Shown piece by piece: positions 43,397 to 52,420 of a stretch of DNA of 64,000 nt. This DNA comes from Pirellulaceae bacterium (lineage in GTDB: Bacteria > Planctomycetota > Planctomycetia > Pirellulales > Pirellulaceae). Both the position numbers and the translations under genes were made by a program. How positions within the stretch are numbered: position 1 is the first letter of the stretch; each line of letters opens with the position of its first letter. The stretch is taken from contig JAUXWY010000238.1 of the NCBI GenBank assembly GCA_030681235.1, forward strand, positions 1 through 64,000, read 5' to 3'. A model generated the notes under the pieces. That model was not told where the DNA came from and did no database searches. It saw only the letters and a list, made by a program, of their open reading frames with translations.

Positions 43397-45724
43397 ATGC
43401 AGCTTTTTTCCTGGCCATGTCCAGCCAACTCCACGGCACTCCAATTATTGGGCCGCCTACCAAGGTCCGGCTCGGTGATTGTTTTCTTCGCGGCACTATG
43501 GGCCGATGTTCCTTGGCATCACAGTCGTTGCTTGGCCGAAGAACCCTTGACCAACCCACCGGCGACGCGGCAACTCTCTAGCTTCAAGAACGACGTGATG
43601 CCCGTGCTGACCAAAGCGGGATGCAACGCCGGTGTTTGTCACGCCAAAGCCGGCAATGGACAGAACGGCTTTCAGCTTTCGTTGCTTGGCTTTGAGCCAC
43701 AAGAAGATTACGAACATATCGTGTTTGAGGGACGTGGACGCCGTTTGTTTCCGGCCGCTCCGCACGAGAGTTTGTTGCTCCAGAAAGCCACTGGCACCGT
43801 TACCCACGGAGGAGGAGCTCGCTTCGAAGTGGACTCGACCAGTTATCGATTGATTCATCAATGGATCGCCGAAGGGGCCAAGTACGATGACCCGCAAGCA
43901 TCCACCGTCCAAGCCATCGCCGTTGTTCCTGGCAGTCAAACACTACCGCCGGGAACCGAGCAACGCCTGAACGTGATCGCTCGCTATTCCGATGGCAGTC
44001 AACGAGATGTCACACCATTTGCACTCTTTGAAGTGAACGATACGAGTTTGGCCGAGGTCGATTCAACCGGACAGGTTCGCACTTTGGACCTGCCCGGTAA
44101 GGCCGCCGTCATGGTCCGATATCAGGGTCAAGTCGCGGTCTGCAATCTCTCGATCCCGCAAGGAGGTCCGATTGAATCTTACCCACCGGAAACCAGCTTT
44201 GTCGATCGATTCGTGTACGCAAATCTACGAGAACTAGGTGTTCCTGCTTCACCGATCTGCGACGACGCCACGTTTTTACGGCGGGTCACGTTGGACATCG
44301 CAGGCCGACTGCCCACGTTGGCCGAGACCGAAGGCTTCTTAGGTTCCTCGCCCACGAGCGAAGCGGATCGACAGGAGAGGCGGCGCCAACTGATTGCACA
44401 ACTGTTGCGCAGTGGCGAATACGCAGATTTCTTTGCCAACAAGTGGACGGCCATGTTGAAGAATCGCCGCGACGACGCGAGCGACATCCAATCGAACTTT
44501 GCTTTCTTCTCGTGGGTCCGCGACAGTCTCTTGGCCAACAAGCCATACGACCAAATGGTACGTGAACTATTGGCAGCGACCGGGTCCGTGACCAGCAACC
44601 CACCGGTCGCCTGGTACAAGCGTGTCAAAGATCCCAAACAACAATTGGAGGATATCGCTCAGTTGTTTCTTGGCGTTCGCATGCAATGTGCTCAGTGCCA
44701 TCATCACCCTTTTGAACGTTGGAGCCAAGACGATTACTACAGTCTCGCGGCCTTTTTCAGTCAAGTTGGTCGCAAGCCGACGGCGACTCGCGGCGAGGAC
44801 ATGATATTTCATCGTCGCGGTGTGGCCACGGCCAACAACATGAAAACGGGAATCGCCCTCCGCCCGGCCGCATTGGGTGACGAGATTCCCTCGATCGCCG
44901 CAGAAACCGATCCACGATTGGTGTTGGCCGACTGGATGGCGAAGCCCGAAAACCCGTTCTTCGCGAAGGCGCTGGTCAATCGTTACTGGAAGCATTTCTT
45001 CCGCCGAGGACTGATTGAACCGGAGGACGATATCCGTGAATCAAACCCAGCGACGAATCCAGAACTGTTGGCGGCTCTGGAAAAGCACTTCATCGAGTCC
45101 GGTTACGACTTGAAGGAATTGGTACGCGTCATTACGGAATCGACCGCGTACCAGTTGAGTTCTGCACCGCTGCCCGAGAACCTTAACGACTGGCAAAACT
45201 ACTCGCGCTATTATCCGAGACGCTTGCAAGCGGAAGTGTTGCTGGATTCCATCGATCAACTGACAGGTGCTCGCACGGACTTTCCCAACTTGCCGACCGG
45301 GACACGAGCGATCGCCTTGCCCGACAACAGTTACAACAATGCATCCCCGTTCTTAAAAGTGTTTGGTCGTCCCGAGAATGAAAGTGTTTGCGAATGCGAG
45401 CGCATCCAATCTTCCAGTCTCGCACAAAGCCTCCACCTCATGAACGCCGCCGATGTCAAAGCGAAGATCGGCTGGGCCGAAGGACAAGCCGCGCGTTTGG
45501 CAAAGGCCGACTCTCCCATGGAAGATCGAATTGTCCAGTTGTACCGACTGGCGTTCTCTCGTGATCCTGACTCCGACGAACTGGCGATTGCGCAAGAGTA
45601 TGTCACACAAGTGCCCGCGGAACGGTTGGCTGTGGGACAGGATCTGGCCAGCTGGCGACAAGAGGGGTTCCAAGACTTGGTGTGGGCGTTGATCAATACC
45701 AAAGAGTTTTTGTTCAATCACTAG
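43397..45724 (+). CDS. DUF1549/DUF1553 planctomycete cytochrome-type protein
   Basis: A 775-residue exported protein. A signal segment (VIVFFAALWADVPWHHSRCLA) is followed by a haem-type motif C-x4-C-H in AGCNAGVCHAK (planctomycete cytochrome C, PSCyt1-like), a bacterial Ig-like domain (residues 180-260, DGSQRDVTPFALFEV), then DUF1549 (FVDRFVYANLRELGVP) with CAQCHHHPFERW, and DUF1553 to the end (LVNRYWKHFFRRGLIEPEDDIR). The family is expanded in Pirellulales and function is unknown, presumably periplasmic redox. GTG 43388 is a nine-base-upstream alternative. The PPC protein follows 39 bases later. Confidence 0.93.
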   Translation: MQLFSWPCPANSTALQLLGRLPRSGSVIVFFAALWADVPWHHSRCLAEEPLTNPPATRQLSSFKNDVMPVLTKAGCNAGVCHAKAGNGQNGFQLSLLGFEPQEDYEHIVFEGRGRRLFPAAPHESLLLQKATGTVTHGGGARFEVDSTSYRLIHQWIAEGAKYDDPQASTVQAIAVVPGSQTLPPGTEQRLNVIARYSDGSQRDVTPFALFEVNDTSLAEVDSTGQVRTLDLPGKAAVMVRYQGQVAVCNLSIPQGGPIESYPPETSFVDRFVYANLRELGVPASPICDDATFLRRVTLDIAGRLPTLAETEGFLGSSPTSEADRQERRRQLIAQLLRSGEYADFFANKWTAMLKNRRDDASDIQSNFAFFSWVRDSLLANKPYDQMVRELLAATGSVTSNPPVAWYKRVKDPKQQLEDIAQLFLGVRMQCAQCHHHPFERWSQDDYYSLAAFFSQVGRKPTATRGEDMIFHRRGVATANNMKTGIALRPAALGDEIPSIAAETDPRLVLADWMAKPENPFFAKALVNRYWKHFFRRGLIEPEDDIRESNPATNPELLAALEKHFIESGYDLKELVRVITESTAYQLSSAPLPENLNDWQNYSRYYPRRLQAEVLLDSIDQLTGARTDFPNLPTGTRAIALPDNSYNNASPFLKVFGRPENESVCECERIQSSSLAQSLHLMNAADVKAKIGWAEGQAARLAKADSPMEDRIVQLYRLAFSRDPDSDELAIAQEYVTQVPAERLAVGQDLASWRQEGFQDLVWALINTKEFLFNH

Positions 45725-45763
45725 GGTTTGTCCTTCGAGCAATATTAACCAAGAAGCCATGTG

Positions 45764-47632
45764 ATGCAGATTCATCCTAAGATCGAACGAGACCAACGGA
45801 CGCGGCTCACGATACTTTGTTGTCTATGGGCGTTGATGGCGAGCATGGCTGCATCGACGAACGCTCAATCGGTGTGCCTGCCGTTGCCTCGCCTACTCAC
45901 CATCGTGCCGATGGGCGGACAAATCGGCACTCAAGTGCACGTCACGATATCCGCAGAATTCGCGGAAGAGATCTCGGCATTGCTGTTCAACCACACTGCG
46001 ATAGCGGCAACTGCCAAACTAGACGCAGCCAACCAACCGATCGCGAACCAGTTTATGGTGACGATAGCGGCCGACTGTCCGCCCGGCTTGTACGAAGCCC
46101 GCCTTCTGAGCCGCTTGGGTGTTTCGTCAGCGAGAATTTTTACCGTTAGTGAACTTCCGGAGATGATCCAGCAAACAGGGAACATCAGCGTAACCGCAGC
46201 ACAAGATTTGCCCGTCAACTCGGTTTGCAATGCGGTTGCTACCGAGAAGGCGATCAACTATTACCGGTTTACCGCCACAGCCGGGCAACGATTTGTCATC
46301 CATTGTTTGGCCCGCGGCATCGATTCCAAAATGGATCCAGTGATTGTGGTGGCCGACGAGTCGGGAGTGGATTTGGTGGTGAATCGTCAAGGCGATACCA
46401 TCGATTTTGTGGCTCCGCAAACCGGACATTTTCTGATCAAAGTTCACGAACTGACCTTTCGTGGTGGCCCGGCATTCTTCTATCGCTTGGTGTTGCAGTC
46501 GATCGATCGTCAGGCCGTTTGGCCCCAGTTTCCGACGACCCGAACCGTGAGCTCGTTTTCTTGGCCGCCTCAGGGTTTGGCTCCGCAAGCCGCGATGATC
46601 GAAAGCGAGCCCAACGATAGAGCGGAGACGGCGCAACGCGTGACGCTGCCAATCGATATGCACGGCCAGTTCTTTCCTGCAGCCGATGTTGATGTGTTCG
46701 AATTCGTGGGTCGTCAAGGCGAGTCGTGGTGGATTGAAGTGGCCTCCGAACGATTGGGGCGACCGACCGATCCGCAAGTGTTGGTGCAACTGGTCCGAAA
46801 CGATGGCGGCGTCGAAACGTTGTCCGATGTGCTGGAACTGAGTGATATTCCCAGTCCCATGAAACCCTCCAGCAACGGTTATGCTTATGATGGCCCGCCC
46901 TACGACGGTGGCTCGTTGGATGTTCTCGGAAAATTGGATCTCAAAGAGGATGGCGTCTATCGTTTGACGGTGACCGATCTGTTTGGTGGTACTCGCAGCG
47001 ACGCTCGAAATGTCTATCGCCTCGTGATTCGGCAAGCGGCCCCCGACTTTGCCCTGGCCGCTTGGGGCCTGCACATGGAACTGCGCAATGGCGACCGCAA
47101 TGCCTTGTCCAAGCCGTTGGCGTTGCGGGCCGGTTCGACCGTCGCTCTGGAAGTAGTCGTGGTGCGCCGCGATGGCTTCGATGGAGAAATTGAACTGGAA
47201 ATGGGTCAATTGCCGCTCGGCGTGACGGCTGCCGGTTTGAAGATCCCGGCTGGGAAGTCACGAGGTGTGATGCTGTTAACGGCCGATCCGGAAGCTCCCG
47301 GCGGTTTTTCGGAAGCTACTTTCGTCGGACGAAGCAGCCTCCACGGACAGGAGGTCGTGCGGCCCGTCCATATGGCTCAAATGGCTTGGCCTATTGCCGA
47401 CTCATGGGGCGAAATCCCCAGTCCTCGATTGGTGTCCGGGATTCCCGTCTCCGTCACCACTGCCGAATTAGCACCGCTGACCATCCGCGCTCAAGAAGCG
47501 AAAGAAGTGTTCGAGGTCCTGTCGGGACAAACCATAAAAATTCCGTTGGAGTTGCAACGACGCAGCGAGTTCTCAGGAAATGTGTTGCAACTGAAGACAC
47601 TGGGTGTTGACCCAGCTCACAACAACAACTAG
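45764..47632 (+). CDS. Secreted pre-peptidase-C-type protein, probably truncated at its C-terminus
   Basis: A 622-residue protein with a signal peptide (WALMASMAASTNAQ) and two PPC-like beta-sandwich units (for example the segment EKAINYYRFTATAGQRFVIH and the segment ESEPNDRAETAQRVTLP). It is the usual downstream partner of DUF1549/DUF1553 proteins. The chain ends abruptly at LQLKTLGVDPAHNNN, where I recall that family members continue with about 50-80 residues. The A/T-richer dynamin insert begins right after, so the gene was probably cut there. The Ig-like end FSGNVLQLKTLG is still in frame up to the stop. Confidence 0.83.
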   Translation: MQIHPKIERDQRTRLTILCCLWALMASMAASTNAQSVCLPLPRLLTIVPMGGQIGTQVHVTISAEFAEEISALLFNHTAIAATAKLDAANQPIANQFMVTIAADCPPGLYEARLLSRLGVSSARIFTVSELPEMIQQTGNISVTAAQDLPVNSVCNAVATEKAINYYRFTATAGQRFVIHCLARGIDSKMDPVIVVADESGVDLVVNRQGDTIDFVAPQTGHFLIKVHELTFRGGPAFFYRLVLQSIDRQAVWPQFPTTRTVSSFSWPPQGLAPQAAMIESEPNDRAETAQRVTLPIDMHGQFFPAADVDVFEFVGRQGESWWIEVASERLGRPTDPQVLVQLVRNDGGVETLSDVLELSDIPSPMKPSSNGYAYDGPPYDGGSLDVLGKLDLKEDGVYRLTVTDLFGGTRSDARNVYRLVIRQAAPDFALAAWGLHMELRNGDRNALSKPLALRAGSTVALEVVVVRRDGFDGEIELEMGQLPLGVTAAGLKIPAGKSRGVMLLTADPEAPGGFSEATFVGRSSLHGQEVVRPVHMAQMAWPIADSWGEIPSPRLVSGIPVSVTTAELAPLTIRAQEAKEVFEVLSGQTIKIPLELQRRSEFSGNVLQLKTLGVDPAHNNN

Positions 47633-47705
47633 GATCGTGCAGTGAAGTTACGTAAAGAATCGCTACGTCGATTACCATTTACTTATAGGAAACGGGCGTT
47701 CACAG

Positions 47706-50330
47706 ATGAATACAACAGCCGTTGGCAAGCCTTTTGATTTGCGAGCTGCAAGCTTTCACACGAACACAATCGAGGAGGACCGAACGTCATCGTTTCACGA
47801 ACTATCGATTGGGTTTTTTGCCGCCATCGTGAATGCTGATCAGACCTTGCTATTGACTGAATATAGCGGGTTCATGAAGGCCGTCGAGCGACTGACGAGG
47901 CGTAGCTTACTTGATGATACGGTATTTCGAGCAGAGGTTCTTGAACTGTTGTTAAAGCCTAGATCACCCAACGAAATCTTGGTTGCGATCAAAAAAGTGG
48001 TCGCATCAGAAAGGGTGTCGCTGGAGCCTAGGCTTAAGGCAGCCAATGAGGTTTTAGCGTTGCTAGAGGTGTCCCCCTCGTTTGAAGAGCAGCCGATTGC
48101 TTTGGCAACGCAATTCATAACGGCAATCGGTGCAATAAAACCTGACATTTCTGCAAGATTGGAGCAGCTACGTCAACGTGTGCTCAATCGAAAGACAGAC
48201 TTACCTGAATTAAAATCGTCGTCGTTCAGTATCACTTCCCTAATACCCTCACTGTATTGGACGATCCAAGGGAAACCAACTAATACCGACTGGCTAGGTA
48301 CTGCAGCTGGAGAATTGAACTGCCGAGCGTTAGCAGTTGCGGAGCAGACCAAATTGATTGCATTGGCAATTGGTGATGATTCACTAATGCACGCAGCCAA
48401 GGAACTTGAGTTAGAAATACAAGCGAGACCTTTTCGTATCGTCTTGGTAGGTGAATTAAAGCATGGAAAGAGTTCATTGTTCAACGCGATCGCGGGTCAA
48501 GATATCAGTCCACGGGGGACGAGTGTTGCGACAACGTCAGCAGTGATCGAACTGTTTTATGCTGACGAGCCAAGTTATGCAGGTACGTGGCTCAGAAAAG
48601 AAAGTATCGACCAGATTCGCGAGTATATAGCTAAAAACGCGACGAATCACATGGTTGCGGCGTACAAAAAGCGTTTTGAAACAGTCATCGGGTTACCTGA
48701 TTTCGCGGCCGGTGGCAAAATTGAGGATTTAGAATCGCTTCCGGCACTGACAGAATACGTAACGGCGGAAGGCGTGTATGCCTGCGGGGTTGAGAGGATT
48801 TCAATCGGCCTTCCACTTGACCTTTTGCGAGCTGGTGCCGTCATTGTCGACACTCCCGGCCTCAATGATCCGATGAAAGTTCGCGACTACATTACAGTTC
48901 AAGAGGTGAAACAAGCCGATTGCGTCCTATTTGTTTTGCGAGCGGATAAACTTGGCACTGACTCAGAACGTCGCCTGCTGAAGGGGCTTCTCCAACAGGG
49001 ACGTGCGATTCATTTGGTCCCTGTTTTGACCTTCGTGGATCGGCTCCCAAACGACGAGGCAAGGAAAGAGGCAATATCGCGAGCGACGGAATGGTTGAAC
49101 GGTGTTCTGTCGGAGGAACGGAAAAACTCTGCCCACGTTGCGGTCGCACCCGTTTGTGCGATAGATGCCTCGAATGCCTGTTTGAATTTACAGCAGTACA
49201 ATTCGGCTTTCGAAAACAGAATACCGGAAGGCTGCCAGCAATTGGTGGCAATCCTCGGAAAAATAGCATCGGCCCCGCAAATTGGAGACGGATACATTTC
49301 ACCAATTGAGAATCGTATTGCAAGGTTACGATCTCTGGTCAAGGTTAAGGCAAATGATTTCAATCTGCGTGCCCAAAAGCAATTGCCAGATGATGCTCGT
49401 ATCGAGCAGCTAGAAATACAGGCAAAAAAGTTCCACGATTTAGCAAATTTGTATCGAAATCAAATTCAATCGCGACTCGAGTCGGTCAAAGAGAGACTTG
49501 TCTTCACGGCTGACAGGTTTGAAAGAGAACTGGATCAAGTCATAACGAATGCGACAACTGAATATGAAGCTGCGGTTGAGGCACATGTCCGAATGCTGGG
49601 CACGGATTATGCGAAAAGCACTCAATGGGAGTTATTCGACAATCGTACCGGTATCGGTATCTTTCGTGAACACATTTCGAATTTCGAGAAGCGTTGGGCT
49701 GATGAAATACAATTGTGGATGCGAGATATTGATCGGTTCGCGACTGAAATGAAAGAGAAAATCGAAACCAATATCCAAGCGTTAAGTTTGGAGCGGAGGC
49801 AGCTTGCCGACTTGTGTAAAATTGACTCCAGAATGACCAATTTTCTGTGTCGGACCGACAGAACCATTACGGCAGTATCAAATCTGGCGATTAGTGGCGT
49901 TACGCTTTTTGCGATGGGAGCGATTGTACAGGGAGCCACTGGTTCTACGGCGTTGATTAGTGGAGCAGGGATGTTGGCAAGTATCATGGGGCCAGTCCCA
50001 TTAGTTCTCGGCATCGTGGCTCTGGGATTGTTCGCATACAATGCGTTTAAGGATCCAGAAAAGCGAAAGAGCGATTTTGTCAAAGCCAAAGTCGAGAAAG
50101 CAAGAGTAACCATCACCGAGAGGTTGGCACCGGCCCGAGGCGAATTCTCCAATGTTTTAAGAGATGTTTGGGAGCAGTACTTAGTGATCGCTGAAGGCAC
50201 CTATAATCCACTAATTCGAGAGGCCGTTGCCAGTGCTGTCGAATCAACTCGTTATGCTCAAGTTGTCAGAAAGGTAAAACACGACGTCCGTGTTTTCGCG
50301 GTGAAACTTCTGGAATTTGAGAGAGCATGA
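47706..50330 (+). CDS. Dynamin-family GTPase
   Basis: An 874-residue large GTPase. A 240-residue N-terminal helical region precedes the G domain: P-loop G249-ELKHG-K255-S256, G2-like TSVATTSAV, G3 DTPG (382-385) and a G4-like LTFVDRLP. Near the C-terminus two hydrophobic segments (GVTLFAMGAIVQGATGST and ASIMGPVPLVLGIVALGLF) could insert into membranes, as in bacterial dynamins. DNA is A/T-richer than the rest (27 G/C in the 60 bases at 48241-48300, against 37 at 33781-33840). Bacterial dynamins can remodel membranes or, as DynA, protect cells from phage. The neighbourhood suggests horizontal acquisition. Confidence 0.92.
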   Translation: MNTTAVGKPFDLRAASFHTNTIEEDRTSSFHELSIGFFAAIVNADQTLLLTEYSGFMKAVERLTRRSLLDDTVFRAEVLELLLKPRSPNEILVAIKKVVASERVSLEPRLKAANEVLALLEVSPSFEEQPIALATQFITAIGAIKPDISARLEQLRQRVLNRKTDLPELKSSSFSITSLIPSLYWTIQGKPTNTDWLGTAAGELNCRALAVAEQTKLIALAIGDDSLMHAAKELELEIQARPFRIVLVGELKHGKSSLFNAIAGQDISPRGTSVATTSAVIELFYADEPSYAGTWLRKESIDQIREYIAKNATNHMVAAYKKRFETVIGLPDFAAGGKIEDLESLPALTEYVTAEGVYACGVERISIGLPLDLLRAGAVIVDTPGLNDPMKVRDYITVQEVKQADCVLFVLRADKLGTDSERRLLKGLLQQGRAIHLVPVLTFVDRLPNDEARKEAISRATEWLNGVLSEERKNSAHVAVAPVCAIDASNACLNLQQYNSAFENRIPEGCQQLVAILGKIASAPQIGDGYISPIENRIARLRSLVKVKANDFNLRAQKQLPDDARIEQLEIQAKKFHDLANLYRNQIQSRLESVKERLVFTADRFERELDQVITNATTEYEAAVEAHVRMLGTDYAKSTQWELFDNRTGIGIFREHISNFEKRWADEIQLWMRDIDRFATEMKEKIETNIQALSLERRQLADLCKIDSRMTNFLCRTDRTITAVSNLAISGVTLFAMGAIVQGATGSTALISGAGMLASIMGPVPLVLGIVALGLFAYNAFKDPEKRKSDFVKAKVEKARVTITERLAPARGEFSNVLRDVWEQYLVIAEGTYNPLIREAVASAVESTRYAQVVRKVKHDVRVFAVKLLEFERA

Positions 50331-50444
50331 CGTAAGTGATTCAGAACTGGTCCCTTCAAGTGCTATTCCGTTGGTTTAACCGAGCATATCGGCGGACCAG
50401 AGTCTGGATCAAAGGTGTAACTTTGGATTAGCGATCTTATAATT

Positions 50445-50864
50445 GTGTTCAAGATCGTTAAAGAGCTTCAAGCAGTTGCAACAGAAGAGTTGGATCGCAA
50501 GCAGCGGCAACTTGCTCGCGATATTGACGAAGTGCTAGTTGCCAGGCAGATAGAGTATTTGGAGATCCTGGCGGCTCGCGCGGAACTGCGACTTTTTGGT
50601 TTATTGAATTGTTTACGTTTTGGACGCCTTGGTGCAGCGCTCAAAATAAATACTGAACAACAAGCATTGCTCTCGCGGATGCAGGGGCGCGAGCAGCAAC
50701 AGCTGCAGGTCGAAGCGGCGAAGATGGAGGAGCAGATACTCGATCAGTGGACCGCGTTCTTGACCCGCGAGCAACAAGAAGACTGGAAGAAAATGGTCGG
50801 CCCCAAAAATGACTTTTACCAACCTATTCCAAGTTTACTATTGATTACCCCATTTGGTTCCTAA
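50445..50864 (+). pseudogene. Short Gln/Glu-rich coiled-coil ORF, possible gene remnant
   Basis: A 139-codon frame, GTG start at 50445. The protein is mostly a helical coiled coil rich in Gln, Glu and Arg and its end (LTREQQEDWKKMVG) resembles the LTPEQ-K-W-x-x-LTG ends of some planctomycete helical proteins. It lacks a start with a good ribosome site, and a TATAAT lies only two bases before the GTG, so the true start could be later or lost. I read it as a remnant or fragment on the insert edge; a small functional protein is possible. Confidence 0.4.
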
Positions 50865-50987
50865 GACAGAAAGAAGTCTTGGCGTTATACTGATGGCAAT
50901 TGCCCTTTTCCGAGGAGAGGCTATAGCCACTAACTCGAATGATTGAATGTACAAGAAGCTCGTTGCTGCGGATTAATTCCAATTGTC

Positions 50988-52118
50988 CTAAGCCACCAAG
51001 GATTGCCACGCGGCGATCAGCGAGTTCGCGGCTTGTTGGATCTCGGCGTCGGTGGTGTGCCACCCCAACGATAGCCGGACCGTGCCCCGCGCGGTTTCAA
51101 CGTCCAGCCCCAAGTTCTCCAGTGTGGCGGATCGACTGGCGTTGCCACTGTGGCAAGCGGATCCCGTCGAGGCGTAAACGTCGTGCGCTCGTTGCAAGAG
51201 TTCGTGGCCGGCGATTTTTGGAAAGACCACGCTCAGGGTATTGGGCAACCGAGTCGAGTGGGCCGCGTTGATTTGCAACTCCGGAATATCGGCCCACAAC
51301 AGGCGTGCCAATTGGTCGCGCCGTTGGAGGATCTGAAGATTGGCTTGTTCGCCGCGGGTGCTCAACAGTTGACAGGCTCGTCCCAACCCGACGATGCCGG
51401 CGACGTTTTCAGTACCCGGCCGCAGCCCTCGTTCGTGCGGCGCACCGCGAAACACCGGATGCAGAACCGTACCGAACCGAACATAAAGGGCTCCAACACC
51501 TTTGGGTGCATAACACTTGTGACCGGCAATGGTCAACAGATTCACTCCCAGTTCATCGACCTGCACCGGAATTTTTCCGAGGCTCTGCGCTGCATCTGTA
51601 TGGAAGACCACGTCGCGTTCTTGGAGCACTTCGGCGATGGCCGACAAGGGTTGGATCGCTCCGGTTTCATTGTTGGCGTGCATGATCGAGACCAGTCGTG
51701 TGTCGCTGCGCAGCGCGGCTTTGATCGACTCTGGCTCGACCACCCCATCGCGATTCGAGCGGACGTACGAAACGCGATGGCCCTGCTGTTCGAGCCACTT
51801 GATGGGCTCCAAGACAGCCGGGTGTTCGATTTGCGAAGTGATCAAGTGACCGTTCGAGGGAGCGTCCAACATCGAACCAAGAATGGCCAAGTTATTGCTT
51901 TCGGTTCCGCCGCTCGTAAAGAATACTTCTTCTCGGTCGGCTCCGATCGCTGCTGCCACCAACATCCGGGCATCTTCAATGGCCTCGGCAGCGGCTCGGC
52001 CCAGCGGATGGTTGCTCGAAGGATTTCCGAAATGTTGATTCAGGAAGGGCAACATGGCCTCGACCACCGCTTGGGCGACGGGTGTGGTGGCGTTGTAGTC
52101 CAAATAAATCGGTTTCAC
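50988..52118 (-). CDS. Cysteine desulfurase, NifS/IscS type
   Basis: A 376-residue PLP enzyme that takes sulfur from cysteine for Fe-S clusters and thio-modifications. YLDYNATTP opens the protein, K201 holds the cofactor in AGHKCYAPKG, and the persulfide Cys is C322 in the GSACHSG loop; GTESNNLAI and HANNETG are also typical. The start is GTG 52118, decided by GGAG nine bases upstream; the frame is open to 52229 without a good site. No iscU is adjacent. A second, EGID-type, homologue is at 30779. Confidence 0.94.
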   Translation of the reverse strand: MKPIYLDYNATTPVAQAVVEAMLPFLNQHFGNPSSNHPLGRAAAEAIEDARMLVAAAIGADREEVFFTSGGTESNNLAILGSMLDAPSNGHLITSQIEHPAVLEPIKWLEQQGHRVSYVRSNRDGVVEPESIKAALRSDTRLVSIMHANNETGAIQPLSAIAEVLQERDVVFHTDAAQSLGKIPVQVDELGVNLLTIAGHKCYAPKGVGALYVRFGTVLHPVFRGAPHERGLRPGTENVAGIVGLGRACQLLSTRGEQANLQILQRRDQLARLLWADIPELQINAAHSTRLPNTLSVVFPKIAGHELLQRAHDVYASTGSACHSGNASRSATLENLGLDVETARGTVRLSLGWHTTDAEIQQAANSLIAAWQSLVA

Positions 52119-52420
52119 GAGGAGGCTCTCCACGTTGATGGTGTGTCCGGGTCTGCCGAGTTCTACTTTGAGCGGCCCGTGTTGGCAAGAACGCCCGGTG
52201 TTGCATTCATGGCCCAATGCAGCTAGCAACGGTTGGATGCTCGAAGCGGGCCAAAGTCCATTCGCCCTCGCCGGCCCCTCCTCGCCGGCCCCACCTCGTC
52301 GGTTGGCGTGAACTACTCTTGTCTTTTTTTCATAATTCAGCTAATTCGAGCAAAGAGGACGCAAGCGGCAAGACGGCCACGAGCGTCGATTCGAGCAAAC
52401 CGATCATTTTAGGTGGATGG
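52119..52420. other. Divergent intergenic region
   Basis: About 300 bases between the divergent desulfurase and SH3-like genes, including a pyrimidine-rich stretch (CGCCGGCCCCTCCTCGCCGG type) near 52270. It should contain both promoters, but no clear box is visible. Confidence 0.35.

Noticed and set aside
46127..47209. Minus-strand open frame of about 360 codons opposite the PPC-type gene
   Set aside because: Antisense of a well-supported secreted protein; composition is typical of out-of-frame translation.
50423..50443. TATAAT upstream of the small coiled-coil ORF as its promoter
   Set aside because: It lies two bases before the GTG and has no -35 at proper spacing, so it cannot serve that start.
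51150..52226. Plus-strand open frame opposite the cysteine desulfurase
   Set aside because: Antisense shadow without ribosome site; the desulfurase shows all family motifs.
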